Shown: positions 43,953-52,902, counted from the stretch's first letter. The stretch: DNA of 64,000 nt from Planctomycetota bacterium (GCA_024280855.1 JAJRPG010000112.1:1-64000), one strand, 5' to 3'. Numbers and translations are program-made. Notes: a model not told the origin generated them from the sequence alone.

Positions 43953-44932
43953 GAGCCTGGTTGCCCCCCCGGCTGAGCTTCATTGCCATTACCGTTTTCG
44001 CTACCGTCCGCGCCAGGGTCATTAGTGTCGCCCGTCAAATCTTCAAACAGCGAACGAAACTCCGGCGGAAGACCGGCTAACATGTCCGACACATCAATTC
44101 CCATCGCGTCAGCGAGAATCGGAAGCACTTCAAGAAAATCTTCTATATCGAGCTTGGCTAAAATGGACGGGTCCAACGAAGCGGCGTCCAAGCCGTCGAT
44201 GCCCAAATCATCAAGCTGCGCACTCACCTCATCAAAGCGTTCTTCGTCCAGACCAAAATCAGCGCCGAGATCTAACGGTCGAGGGCCTGCACGCATGGCA
44301 TGGAGTGAAAAAACAAGCTCAGCTATATCGTAGTTGTAGGCATCTTCTTTATAGTCGCCCTCATGCTTGGCAAATAAAACTTCCAACGTCAGCGAATACA
44401 TATCGTCAATGCCGGTCTTTTCGGTAATCAACACCCAGCCCCAATCTGGATAACGCGGGCCAAAGTCGCTTTCTTCATTCTCGTCAAATGAATCTAATTT
44501 AACCAATCCCAAATCTAGCTCAGCCAGCTTCATCTCAGCTAACATCATGGCCTGCGTGAGTCGCTCCATTTTTCGCACGCCGTTGCTTGCGCCTAAAATT
44601 TGCGCACCGATCACGCTCAAGCCAACGACCAGAACGCCCGCAGCTACGACGGTTTCTAATAGAATATAGGCACGACTACGGCGACGGGAGAAAGTGCCTC
44701 TTATATGGCACTTTGAAGTCGGACACCGAAATGAAATCGTTGCCTGATTAAATACTGGACTTCGGCCACCGGCGATTTGAGAGACTGCATCAACTTTCAC
44801 GTCCGCGCGGGCTGAAGCCCGCAGCTCGGTTGGAGAAACGCGGCACGGTGTTATCTTTTCGTTATCAAGCAAGAATGATGAAAGCTCGCGCCTCTTGCGA
44901 CGCCTTGTTTGACTGCTTGGCTGGTGGTTCAT
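43949..44932 (-). CDS. gspI: Type II secretion minor pseudopilin GspI with aberrant long leader
   Basis: 327 residues. The prepilin helix SRRRSRA/YILLETVVAAGVLVVGLSVIG lies near residue 80, so the leader would be about 85 residues instead of the usual 6-30. The segment from about residue 17 to 80 is coded by DNA carrying a GC palindrome and looks inserted: the natural N-terminus MNHQPSSQTRRRKR would join well to RRRSRAYILLE. No ATG, GTG or TTG lies close ahead of the prepilin helix. After the helix comes a GspI-like part (AEMKLAELDLG) and then an unusual C-terminal acidic helical region (LDDLGIDGLDAASLDPSILAKLD) and a Gly/Asn tail. Whether this protein is still processed is an open question. 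Confidence 0.72.
   Translation of the reverse strand: MNHQPSSQTRRRKRRELSSFLLDNEKITPCRVSPTELRASARADVKVDAVSQIAGGRSPVFNQATISFRCPTSKCHIRGTFSRRRSRAYILLETVVAAGVLVVGLSVIGAQILGASNGVRKMERLTQAMMLAEMKLAELDLGLVKLDSFDENEESDFGPRYPDWGWVLITEKTGIDDMYSLTLEVLFAKHEGDYKEDAYNYDIAELVFSLHAMRAGPRPLDLGADFGLDEERFDEVSAQLDDLGIDGLDAASLDPSILAKLDIEDFLEVLPILADAMGIDVSDMLAGLPPEFRSLFEDLTGDTNDPGADGSENGNGNEAQPGGQPGS
44691..44885. repeat. Probable inserted repeat element inside the gspI 5' end
   Basis: This stretch includes the palindrome GCGGGCT-GA-AGCCCGC (44807-44822), a common core of dispersed bacterial palindromic repeats, and near its left end AAGTGCC...GGCACTT as a second small inverted repeat. It is in frame and codes the odd part of the GspI leader. 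Exact borders and target duplication are not visible. Confidence 0.5.
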
Positions 44933-44944
44933 AGTGTAAACGAT

Positions 44945-45730
44945 TCATCGATTGGCAGAGGCATCGCGCAATTCCAATACGTCGTTCTCGGTTAACATCC
45001 GTGTGGTGAGAAAATCCTGACGAAGCACGACGGGCCAGTTTTTTTCTTCAAACAGATCAAGCTCCTCGGCAAACAAAGGCCGCTGTAACCAAGCCTGTCC
45101 GGTCGGCCCTTCAAGGATGACTTCAATACTCGCATACTGTGCCAACTGGTCATAGGACGTCTCTGAAGGAGCATCGGTAATGACAAACGTCGCCCAATCA
45201 CTCGAACCGTCCGGGTCGATCATCAAGGGGCGTCGCTGGGGGGCAAAATCTTTCGCAGCGCCATCCACCGCGTCCTCTACCTGACTACGCTTATTCTGGA
45301 GCATGTCTATCGTCGGCCTGCCGTGACGAATTTCTGCGCACCAGACGTTTCCCAACAAGGTTTCGCCAACCGCCCACGGCAAAGTCACCTGCACATATGC
45401 TCCCGGGTCGCCGAGGGGGTCATCTTCACGCTCGATTATGGGCTGTCGCCAACCGCTCGCTATATTTTCTTCATCTTCTTCGGGAAACCGAATACGATAT
45501 CGCTTTCCGTCCAACGCGGCATGGGCACGGGTCATGGTAATCAATGAACGCAGCTGTCGGCCTGAACCAGGCAGCAGCTCCCGCTGATACTCATCCATGA
45601 AGGAAGGCATCGCCATAGCTGAAATTACAAGGAGAATGCCTACGACAAGCGAAACTTCCAGCAAGGTGAATCCGTTGCGTCGATGATGTTGATACGCATG
45701 ACGTCGATCTTTACGATTCGCATATTTCAT
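44945..45730 (-). CDS. gspH: Type II secretion pseudopilin GspH
   Basis: 261 residues. The leader is 20 residues, ending RRNG/FTLLEVSLVVGILLVISAMAMPSF, a canonical prepilin peptidase site with Glu5. The rest fits GspH/FimT: a helix with RSLITMTRAHAALDGKRYRIRF followed by beta strands, longer than usual because of loops. AGGGGTGA lies just before the ATG. It follows gspG by 85 bases containing a hairpin and precedes gspI by 12 bases. Confidence 0.82.
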   Translation of the reverse strand: MKYANRKDRRHAYQHHRRNGFTLLEVSLVVGILLVISAMAMPSFMDEYQRELLPGSGRQLRSLITMTRAHAALDGKRYRIRFPEEDEENIASGWRQPIIEREDDPLGDPGAYVQVTLPWAVGETLLGNVWCAEIRHGRPTIDMLQNKRSQVEDAVDGAAKDFAPQRRPLMIDPDGSSDWATFVITDAPSETSYDQLAQYASIEVILEGPTGQAWLQRPLFAEELDLFEEKNWPVVLRQDFLTTRMLTENDVLELRDASANR

Positions 45731-45753
45731 ACGTCACCCCTGTGCCACTACTC

Positions 45754-45794
45754 TGACATTCCCGTCCCGAAGTTCATCGGGAGCGGGAATGACA
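45754..45794. repeat. Palindromic hairpin between gspG and gspH
   Basis: TGACATTCCCGTCCCGA and TCGGGAGCGGGAATGACA form a near-perfect stem around a 6-base loop. The ATTCCCG...CGGGAAT core matches the element at 19993-20070, so it probably belongs to the same dispersed repeat family. In the operon mRNA it could separate the highly expressed major pseudopilin from downstream genes. Confidence 0.6.
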
Positions 45795-45815
45795 GTCGTA
45801 TATGCTGCCCTGCTA

Positions 45816-46277
45816 CTATTTTTCCAGCCAGTTCTTGACGTCGTCGCTGCTTGCTTTGCCGTCATTGTTTGAGCGGTCAGGCCCCCAACTCCATAAATCG
45901 AAGCCATCTTCGTTCATGTCACCTGGCGAACGAAACTCGTACGGGTTGCCCCAAGGATCAAGCAATTCTTCGTACGCACCTTCCATGTATGGGCCATTGT
46001 AGTTATCACTATCAGCTTGCCCCTTAGGCACAAACAAAGCTTGCAGCCCTTCATCTGAATCGGGATAACGACCGATGTCCCATTTGTAGGATTTTAACCC
46101 CTTAGCTATGGGGCCATTGCGCCCAATGCCAGCCCTGGCAAGATCAATGTTTACCTTCTGAGCGGTTCCCATGAGGGACGGAATGGCAAAGGCCGCAAGC
46201 ACTGCTAAGATGCCAGCTACCAAGAGCAATTCAATAAGCGTAAATCCATGTCGTCTTCTTCGTGTCCTGCGTTGCAT
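45816..46277 (-). CDS. gspG: Type II secretion major pseudopilin GspG
   Basis: 153 residues, the usual GspG size. The leader MQRRTRRRRHG is followed by FTLIELLLVAGILAVLAAFAIPSL, with Glu5. The C-terminal GspG signature is present: KSYKWDIGRYPDSDEGLQAL, LLDPWGNPYEFRSPG and DLWSWGPDRSNND, the last forming the calcium-binding loop of GspG. GGAGAT precedes the ATG. It should form the pseudopilus shaft. A 70-base gap separates it from gspF. Confidence 0.93.
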   Translation of the reverse strand: MQRRTRRRRHGFTLIELLLVAGILAVLAAFAIPSLMGTAQKVNIDLARAGIGRNGPIAKGLKSYKWDIGRYPDSDEGLQALFVPKGQADSDNYNGPYMEGAYEELLDPWGNPYEFRSPGDMNEDGFDLWSWGPDRSNNDGKASSDDVKNWLEK

Positions 46278-46347
46278 GATCTATCTCCAAAATTGGTGAC
46301 AAGCTTCTGCTCGCCCTTATCCGTTTATTTCCTTAAAACAATTCCTA

Positions 46348-47550
46348 CTAAGCAGTCATACCCTGACTCATGGTCAGAATGGGTAGCAATAGCGCGATCA
46401 AAATCGTCATCACTATTACAGCCATGACGATCAATAAAACTGGTTCGATGATGCGCACGCCCAGATCAACCGACCGCGCGGTTCTTTTCTCATACGTTTC
46501 TGCAATCTGCACTAAAACCGATTCCAAATTATTACTTTCTTCCGCCACGGAAATCATATCCACGATTGTACCGGGGAAATAGCCACTATCTGCTAATGGT
46601 GCTGATAATGCCGCCCCTTTTCGCACGCTCTCCGCCGCGTCTTCAATGACCTTGGCTATGATTGAATTCCCCGCAGAGTCCTTGGCTATTTTGAGGGCAG
46701 CCAGAATTTGTACACCGTTTTGCAACATCGTGCCCTGAATACGGCAAAAGCGACATATAGCGACCAAAGTCATGATATTGCCCAGCACGGGCGCTTTGAG
46801 CTTGAACTTGTCCACCTGATGCTGCCCGTAGTCCGTTTTGAGAAAAGAGACCACGCCAATCACGATAGCCGTAACCGCCATAAGCATGAACATATAGTTC
46901 GTCTGCAAGAATTTCGCCCCACCTAGTACAATATGTGTGAGAATATTATAATTTTCTGGCCGAAGGAACTGCCCCAACTTGGGAACCACCACGCCCATCA
47001 ATAGTAGCACAACGCCGCCACCCGCGAATACCAGGATAGACGGGTAAATCATCGCCCCAACGACCTTATTTTTCAGCTCGTCCTGCTTTTCTGCAAATAT
47101 AGAGGCCCGCTGCAACACATCTTCAAGAAAGCCGCCTTGTTCACCAGCCCGCACCATCGAGGCATGTAGGGTCGAAAAAGCGTGCGGATGCTTGGACATC
47201 GCATCACCCAGAGAAGCACCGCCAGCGACATCTTCCCGCAATTCCTTCACCACAGCCGAGAGGGCGCTGCCCGCTTCCTGCTTGCTGAGAACATCCAGCG
47301 AACGAAGCATAGGGACGCCAGCCCGGAGCAAATCTGATAATTGGCTAAAAAATATGGTTAGCTGCGAAGTTTTGACCTTCCGGCGGCGCCCCATAGACGA
47401 CACACCAGCAGCGCCCCCTTCTGACACATTTACCGGGTAAAGCGCCTGCTCCTCAAGCATCCTCAGGGCAACCTGGTAATTCTCGGCTGTCACCACGCCC
47501 GCTACTGGCTTACCGCCTGTATCAATCGCTCTGTAGTTAAAACTGGGCAC
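46348..47550 (-). CDS. gspF: Type II secretion inner-membrane platform protein GspF
   Basis: 400 residues, typical for GspF/PilC. Both GspF cytoplasmic domains are visible (TSQLTIFFSQLSDLLRAGVPMLRSLDVL near 60, VAICRFCRIQGTMLQNGVQILAALKIA near 265), with three membrane helices near 170, 220 and 375. The conserved ending is RIIEPVLLIVMAVIVMTILIALLLPIL. Start is GTG at 47550. It is the first gene of the long minus-strand operon; gspE, which usually precedes it, is absent here and the next gene upstream is on the other strand. Confidence 0.93.
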   Translation of the reverse strand: MPSFNYRAIDTGGKPVAGVVTAENYQVALRMLEEQALYPVNVSEGGAAGVSSMGRRRKVKTSQLTIFFSQLSDLLRAGVPMLRSLDVLSKQEAGSALSAVVKELREDVAGGASLGDAMSKHPHAFSTLHASMVRAGEQGGFLEDVLQRASIFAEKQDELKNKVVGAMIYPSILVFAGGGVVLLLMGVVVPKLGQFLRPENYNILTHIVLGGAKFLQTNYMFMLMAVTAIVIGVVSFLKTDYGQHQVDKFKLKAPVLGNIMTLVAICRFCRIQGTMLQNGVQILAALKIAKDSAGNSIIAKVIEDAAESVRKGAALSAPLADSGYFPGTIVDMISVAEESNNLESVLVQIAETYEKRTARSVDLGVRIIEPVLLIVMAVIVMTILIALLLPILTMSQGMTA

Positions 47551-47623
47551 TTTCGACGTAACCTTATTATATAAAACAACTTACAGGCTTCCGAGCTTTG
47601 TACGACTCGCATCACATACCCTT

Positions 47624-47629
47624 ATTATA
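47624..47629 (-). promoter_or_regulatory. Candidate -10 box for the secretion operon
   Basis: On the minus strand TATAAT occurs at 47629-47624, 74 bases ahead of the gspF start; a second TATAAT lies at 47571-47566 but is too close to the start codon to leave a normal leader. No good TTGACA is seen upstream of either. The 270-base gap between gspF and the divergent DUF2723 gene holds no other feature I can support. Confidence 0.3.
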
Positions 47630-47820
47630 CACGCTGGCCAGTTTCCCGATTGCAGATATCCAGAGGATATTGCAGGTAATTAGCCCGCTATGTCCTTACA
47701 GTATCGGACTTTACGTCGAAGTCGTTACACTAGCACACGAATTGTTTTTGCCAGGCTGCCGATGGCCGATATTTCGGCTGAGGTGACTGGATTTCGATCT
47801 ATAAGGGACACACAGCGGAT

Positions 47821-49356
47821 ATGTTGCCATCCGAGACGGACAAGCCAAAAATAGAGCCACTGGGCCTGGGGCGTGCGTGGTATTCCACAACGGCGGTGTT
47901 TTGTATTGCGCTGACCGTTTATGCCATATCGTTGGCACCCGGTTTGTTATGGCAGGATAGCGGCATGGCTCAGGTGCGCACGCTGCAAGGTGACATTGAA
48001 GGGTCGCGCGGCTTGGCATTGAGCCATCCACTGTTTTACCATCTCACGGGCGCATTCCAGAAAATACCAATCGGATTTCCGGCCTGTCGAACAAATCTTG
48101 TCAGCGCGGTGTTCGGTGCGATGACTGTTGCGGGCATATTTCTCTTTTTGCTAATCGCTACACGAAAAAGATTGCCGGCGGTGGTTGGCGCGATTTCACT
48201 GGGCGTGGCTCATACATTTTGGCAGCACTGCGCGTTGGCGGAAACGTATACAGTCAGCACATCGCTGTTAGCATTAGAGTTGCTTTGTTTACAGCAATTC
48301 GCGCGGCAACGAAAACATGGCTGGTTGATTGCGCTGATGTTATGCAATGGACTTGGCACCAGTAACCACATGCTGGCGAGCTTAAGTTTATTTTGCTATG
48401 CGGTCATGGTCGTCACGCTCATCGCGCGACGAGAGATTCGCATGCGCGTGCTTCCACTGCTTGCCGTGGCCTGGTGCGTTGGCGCGTCCTTCTATTTAAG
48501 CCTTATATTTTCGCATATCCAGCATGGTGAGCCGGTAGCACAAGTCATCCACTCTGCGCTGTTTGGCGCTAGCTATGCCTCAAATGTACTCAATATGAAC
48601 CTGGGGGCGCGGCAACTTATTAACAGCGTGCTTTACATGGGCATGAATTTTCCAACGCCCTTAGCCTTGCTGGCTATTGTGGGCTTGAGAATGATTTGGC
48701 AGCAGCCTCGCAGACTGGATATGACTACTTGTGCGGGATTGTGGCTGGTGCATATGATTTTTGCTATTCGATATGACGTGCCAGACCAATATACTTTTTT
48801 TATTCCAGGCATTGTGTTGACGGCGGTGCTTATTGGGCTGGGTGCGGAACGCTTCATGGCAACTGGCGCAGCTATTCGATGCAAACTTTTATTAGGAGTC
48901 GCGGTCCTTCCAGTGGCTATTTATGTGGCGCTGCCCGGCATAGTACGAGCGGGTGGCATCAATCTGGGAACACAACGCGACATCCCTTTTCGTGACACTT
49001 ACAAATACTTTTTACATCCGTGGAAAACAAGCGAAAATGGTCCTCAACGATTCGCCAGTCATTTACACGATTTGCTACCAGCGAACGCCGTGCTTTTCGC
49101 TGACGGGACAACGGTTCGGCCATTGCAATATCTGCGACTGAGCGAATCCTGGCGGCTTGATGTTTTGCTCTACCCGCCGATGAATATTGAAGACGATACG
49201 GAGGCGCGTTTTGGCCAAAAGGCCATGGCTGAGGCGATTGGCGAAAACCGAGTCTTCGTTGTCACGCCACAAGCGACTTACTGCCCGGACTGGCTGGTCG
49301 AAGGGTATGAGTTTGAAAAAGCTGGCCTGATTTATCGCGTCATTCCTCCTAAATGA
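47821..49356 (+). CDS. DUF2723 family membrane protein (TMEM260/O-mannosyltransferase-like)
   Basis: 511 residues with about ten membrane helices across residues 20-390 and a soluble C-terminal part. The N-terminal pattern YAISLAPGLLWQDSGMAQ and SHPLFYHLTGAF, followed by VAHTFWQHCALAETYTVSTSLLALELL, is typical of DUF2723 (GT-C fold). The relative TMEM260 is a protein O-mannosyltransferase using a lipid-linked donor; the first-loop Asp (QDSG) would be the catalytic acidic residue by analogy. Substrate and donor are unknown. The GT2 enzyme at 17133 could in principle supply a polyprenyl-phosphate sugar, but they are not linked. Confidence 0.78.
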   Translation: MLPSETDKPKIEPLGLGRAWYSTTAVFCIALTVYAISLAPGLLWQDSGMAQVRTLQGDIEGSRGLALSHPLFYHLTGAFQKIPIGFPACRTNLVSAVFGAMTVAGIFLFLLIATRKRLPAVVGAISLGVAHTFWQHCALAETYTVSTSLLALELLCLQQFARQRKHGWLIALMLCNGLGTSNHMLASLSLFCYAVMVVTLIARREIRMRVLPLLAVAWCVGASFYLSLIFSHIQHGEPVAQVIHSALFGASYASNVLNMNLGARQLINSVLYMGMNFPTPLALLAIVGLRMIWQQPRRLDMTTCAGLWLVHMIFAIRYDVPDQYTFFIPGIVLTAVLIGLGAERFMATGAAIRCKLLLGVAVLPVAIYVALPGIVRAGGINLGTQRDIPFRDTYKYFLHPWKTSENGPQRFASHLHDLLPANAVLFADGTTVRPLQYLRLSESWRLDVLLYPPMNIEDDTEARFGQKAMAEAIGENRVFVVTPQATYCPDWLVEGYEFEKAGLIYRVIPPK

Positions 49357-49412
49357 CAGCCATCCCTTGGCGACGTAACCTGCTGACGATTTGCCGATAG
49401 CCCGCGACGTGA

Positions 49413-49493
49413 GTAAACTTTCCGTTTGCTGGTAAAGTGAAAAAAATCCGGGTGATAAACGCCTTCGGAAGTTACGGCAGCGCGAAAGTTTAC
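49413..49493 (+). promoter_or_regulatory. Inverted repeat in the gatE leader
   Basis: GTAAACTTTC (49413-49422) and GAAAGTTTAC (49484-49493) are a perfect 10-bp inverted repeat enclosing 61 bases, including a small CTTCGGAAG hairpin. It ends 20 bases before the gatE start codon, so in RNA it could mask or present the ribosome site. No known riboswitch fold is recognised. Confidence 0.35.
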
Positions 49494-49513
49494 GCGATGG
49501 GGCACACGCACTG

Positions 49514-51493
49514 ATGATGAAGCCATTCAAATCGTTTGATGACATGACGGCTGAGGACTACGCAGCGATTGGGATGAAATGCGGACTCGAAGTCCATCAG
49601 CAACTGCTCACCACCCGCAAACTCTTTTGTCGATGCCCGGCTGGGCAATATGCCAGCGATTACGATGCGGAAATTTTGCGACACATGAGGCCCACCCTGT
49701 CTGAGCTTGGCGAGTACGATGGCACGGCGCTGATGGAAAAAAAGACCCGCAAGAATATCCATTACCGCCTGCATCGAGACACCGTCTGCACGTATGACAT
49801 TGACGATTCCCCGCCGTTTTTCCCAGACCCTTACGCGATTGATATTGCGCTCGAGCTTTCAATGATGCTGAGCTTGGGTATCGTGAGCGAAATCCATATA
49901 GCTAGGAAACAGTATCTCGACGGCTCTATTCCCGCAGGTTTTCAGCGCACGGCTATCATCGGTGTGACCGGCTCAATTCCGTATCTCGATCGCCGTATTG
50001 GCATTACCCAACTTTCGATCGAAGAAGATTCCTGCCGGGAAGTTTCGGACATTGGCCATGATCGTGTTTATTTGACGGACCGACTCGGCACGCCGCTTAT
50101 CGAAGTCGTTACCGACCCCGACATGCGCTCGCCACAGGAATTAGCCGAGGTCTGTCAGGTTATTCGTTGGATGTGTCGCAGCACGGGCAAGGTGCGCACG
50201 GGATATGGCGCGGCTAGACAAGATGTCAACGTGAGCGTGGAGGGTGGTACGCGGATTGAAATCAAAGGCGTGCCGCAGATTACGCGCATTCCGCTACTAG
50301 CTTATAACGAGGCTATGCGTCAATGCGCACTGCTTCATATTCGTGACACGCTTAAGCAGCGCGGCATCACCAAAGACACGCTGAATTGTTCAACCCACGA
50401 TGTTACGCGGGCACTGTATCGCACGCCCTATGAGCCTATCCGCAAAGCGGTTGATCTGGGTCATCGTGTCAAATGCGTGACACTAAACGGATTCGCCGGC
50501 TTATTAAATCACCCCACGCAGGAACACACCATTTTTGCGAAGGAGTTTGCCGACCGCGTACGGGTGATCGCGTGCTTGACTAAATTGCCGAATATCGTTC
50601 ATTCTGATACCGCCTCCGAACAGCTAACCGTGCGCGATTGGAAAGGTGTTCGCAAGCGCACACAAGCCGGCGATAACGACGCGCTCATTCTCGTCTGGGG
50701 AGATGATGCTGACACGACGACGGCATGTCAGGAAATTATCTTGCGGGCGACGGAGGCTACCATCGGCGTCCCCTCTGACACAAGACAGGCACACAAAGAC
50801 GGCACGACAGGATTCGAACGGGTGCTGCCTGGGGCTGAGCGCATGTACCCCGATACCGACCTGCCACCCATGACGATCGATCCCGAAAGGCTCAAGCGCA
50901 TTCGCAGCCAGCTAACTACACCCTCTTGGGAGAGACAAGAACGATATCGAAAGCTGAACATTCCCAAAGAATCTATCGAGCCATTGTCTGCATCGCCGCG
51001 AGCAAATTTGTTTGATAAACTAATTGATGATTTAAAAGTTGATCCCATTTTCGCAGCCGTTGTTTTGATGCAGAGATTTAAGCACTTTAGTAGAGAGGGC
51101 CTGCATCCCGAATTACTCACCGACGATCAGATTTATGTCGTGTTCGAGGCTCATACACAAAACAAGCTCACACGAAGAGGTGTGGCGAGAACATTTCGAT
51201 GGCACTTATTAGCCACGAAACATAACCACGATGACGCCATCGACATTAAGGAAGTAGCTGCGGATTTATCAGCTAAGACGTATTCTCAAGATGAACAGGT
51301 ATCTATTATTGCGCAAACACTAGAACAAACTCGAACTATAGAATTCCCTGACGACGGCGCCTTACACCGATTTGTCATTGGCATCGTCATGCGCGAAGTG
51401 GGAAGCGTGGTGAAGAGCAATAAAGTGCTTAGCCTTATTGAAAAAACACTGGGCAGCCATGGTCGCAAGGACAAACAAGAGGAGGTGGCCTAA
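49514..51493 (+). CDS. gatE: Glu-tRNA(Gln) amidotransferase subunit E (archaeal type)
   Basis: 659 residues. GatE binds Glu-tRNA(Gln), phosphorylates the glutamyl group and receives ammonia from GatD. The N-terminal cradle has the GatB/GatE motifs MKCGLEVHQQL, YLDGSIPAGFQRT, LSIEEDSCRE and LIEVVTDPDMRSPQELAE, with DVNVSVEGGTRIEIKGVPQ. What makes it GatE rather than GatB is its length, KLFCRCP at the start, the LDGSIPAGFQRT segment, and an AspRS-like GAD insertion around residues 310-430 (FAGLLNHPTQEHTIFAKEFADRVR to GAERMYPDTDLPP). A helical/YqeY-like tail occupies the last 150 residues. Its stop overlaps the gatD start (TAATG). GatE is known mainly from archaea. Confidence 0.9.
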   Translation: MMKPFKSFDDMTAEDYAAIGMKCGLEVHQQLLTTRKLFCRCPAGQYASDYDAEILRHMRPTLSELGEYDGTALMEKKTRKNIHYRLHRDTVCTYDIDDSPPFFPDPYAIDIALELSMMLSLGIVSEIHIARKQYLDGSIPAGFQRTAIIGVTGSIPYLDRRIGITQLSIEEDSCREVSDIGHDRVYLTDRLGTPLIEVVTDPDMRSPQELAEVCQVIRWMCRSTGKVRTGYGAARQDVNVSVEGGTRIEIKGVPQITRIPLLAYNEAMRQCALLHIRDTLKQRGITKDTLNCSTHDVTRALYRTPYEPIRKAVDLGHRVKCVTLNGFAGLLNHPTQEHTIFAKEFADRVRVIACLTKLPNIVHSDTASEQLTVRDWKGVRKRTQAGDNDALILVWGDDADTTTACQEIILRATEATIGVPSDTRQAHKDGTTGFERVLPGAERMYPDTDLPPMTIDPERLKRIRSQLTTPSWERQERYRKLNIPKESIEPLSASPRANLFDKLIDDLKVDPIFAAVVLMQRFKHFSREGLHPELLTDDQIYVVFEAHTQNKLTRRGVARTFRWHLLATKHNHDDAIDIKEVAADLSAKTYSQDEQVSIIAQTLEQTRTIEFPDDGALHRFVIGIVMREVGSVVKSNKVLSLIEKTLGSHGRKDKQEEVA

Positions 51494-52878
51494 TGGTCGA
51501 TGACCGTCTTAAAGGCTATCGCAACATCGCACGCGACGTGTTGAGTCGATTCAAAGTTGGTGTATGGAGCGATGTGGAAATCGAAGCGACTAATGGCCGA
51601 TTCAGAGGTTTGATCTTACCGCGTTCCGAGACGGCTGACGATGCGCATGTCGTGATAAAACTCATCACGGGCTACAACATCGGCATCGCCGCGGCGTCCA
51701 TCACCAACATCATCGAGCATGGCCGGCGCGAAGCAAAATATAAAATAGCCGAGCAAGAGTTTCCCACTGACCCTAAAAAACCAAACATCACACTCTTTGG
51801 CACAGGCGGCACGATTGCTAGTCGATTAGACTATCGCACGGGTGCGGTCATCCCAGCGTTTTCTCCCGGCGAACTTTATGGCTCTGTACCGGAGCTTGCG
51901 GACGCTTGTAATTTGCGAACTGAAAAACTTTACGGCGTCTTCAGCGAGAACATGGGGCCTGAGCAGTACATCAAACTCGCAGAAAAAATTGGCGAAGAAA
52001 TCGCTAAGGGCGTGGACGGAATTGTCATTGGCCATGGTACGGACACCATGCACCACACGGCTGCGATTTTAACTTTTATGGTGCAAAATCCACCGATTCC
52101 TATCGTGATGGTAGGCTCGCAACGATCTTCTGACAGACCCTCGTCAGACGCCGCGCTGAATTTAATCAAGGCGGTCAAAGTCGCCGCTGAGGGTGACATT
52201 GCAGAAGTTCTTGTGTGCATGTTCGGGCCTACATCAGACCAATACGACCTGTTACACCGAGGCACACGGGTTCGCAAAATGCACTCCAGCTATCGCTCCG
52301 CTTTTCGCACCATCGGCGATGTCCCACTTGCTATGGTTGATCTAGATGGTATTAAGGAATTGCGAGACGATTATCACCGACGTCGTGATGATAGAGAAGT
52401 GACCATCAACACCGCCTTCGAAGAAAAGGTGACGATGGTTTATTACTACCCCAACATGAAGCCCGACATCATCGACGCCATCGTAGAAAAAGGTTATCGC
52501 GGCATCGTCATCGCCGGCACGGGACTAGGCCACATCAACAAGCCAATCTATGAAGCTGTAAAACGCGCCACCGACAAAGGCGTTCATGTATTTATGACCG
52601 TGCAAACGCTTTGGGGTTATGTGCAGATGTATGTGTATGAAACCGGCCGAGAGATTATGGAGCTTGGCGTAGTCCCCGCAGCTAACATGCTACCCGAAGT
52701 CGCTTACATGAAACTCTGTTGGACACTAGGCCAAACTGACGACCGCGACGAAGTGCGCCGCATCATGCTATCACCCATAAGCGACGAAATCACCGACCGC
52801 GAACCGTACAATGGCTATCTTATTTTTCAGGGTGCGATACCGGAGGTGCAGGAATTTTTGCGTACGATAAAACGGTAA
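51493..52878 (+). CDS. gatD: Glu-tRNA(Gln) amidotransferase subunit D (asparaginase-like, archaeal type)
   Basis: 461 residues. GatD is an L-asparaginase-fold glutaminase that releases ammonia for GatE. Residues about 20-85 are the GatD-specific N-terminal SH3-like domain (VEIEATNGRFRGLILPR). The asparaginase core starts at NITLFGTGGTIASRLDYRTGAVIPAF; catalytic residues by homology are T104 or T107 in TGGTIAS, T183 and D184 in GHGTDTMHHT, and K262 in RVRKMHSS. MVGSQRSSDRPSSDA is the GatD version of a conserved asparaginase motif. The presence of the N-terminal domain, the length, and translational coupling to gatE make a free asparaginase unlikely. The ribosome site GAGGAGG lies in the gatE 3' end. 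Confidence 0.9.
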   Translation: MVDDRLKGYRNIARDVLSRFKVGVWSDVEIEATNGRFRGLILPRSETADDAHVVIKLITGYNIGIAAASITNIIEHGRREAKYKIAEQEFPTDPKKPNITLFGTGGTIASRLDYRTGAVIPAFSPGELYGSVPELADACNLRTEKLYGVFSENMGPEQYIKLAEKIGEEIAKGVDGIVIGHGTDTMHHTAAILTFMVQNPPIPIVMVGSQRSSDRPSSDAALNLIKAVKVAAEGDIAEVLVCMFGPTSDQYDLLHRGTRVRKMHSSYRSAFRTIGDVPLAMVDLDGIKELRDDYHRRRDDREVTINTAFEEKVTMVYYYPNMKPDIIDAIVEKGYRGIVIAGTGLGHINKPIYEAVKRATDKGVHVFMTVQTLWGYVQMYVYETGREIMELGVVPAANMLPEVAYMKLCWTLGQTDDRDEVRRIMLSPISDEITDREPYNGYLIFQGAIPEVQEFLRTIKR

Positions 52879-52902
52879 TTGTTTCTCAAAGCGCGATACT
52901 AA

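Noticed and set aside
49514-52878. The window being archaeal because of GatDE
   Set aside because: recO, dprA, pheST, gsp secretion genes with a secretin, rhomboid, DUF1844 and PASTA-less Hanks kinases with PD40 tails together are bacterial.
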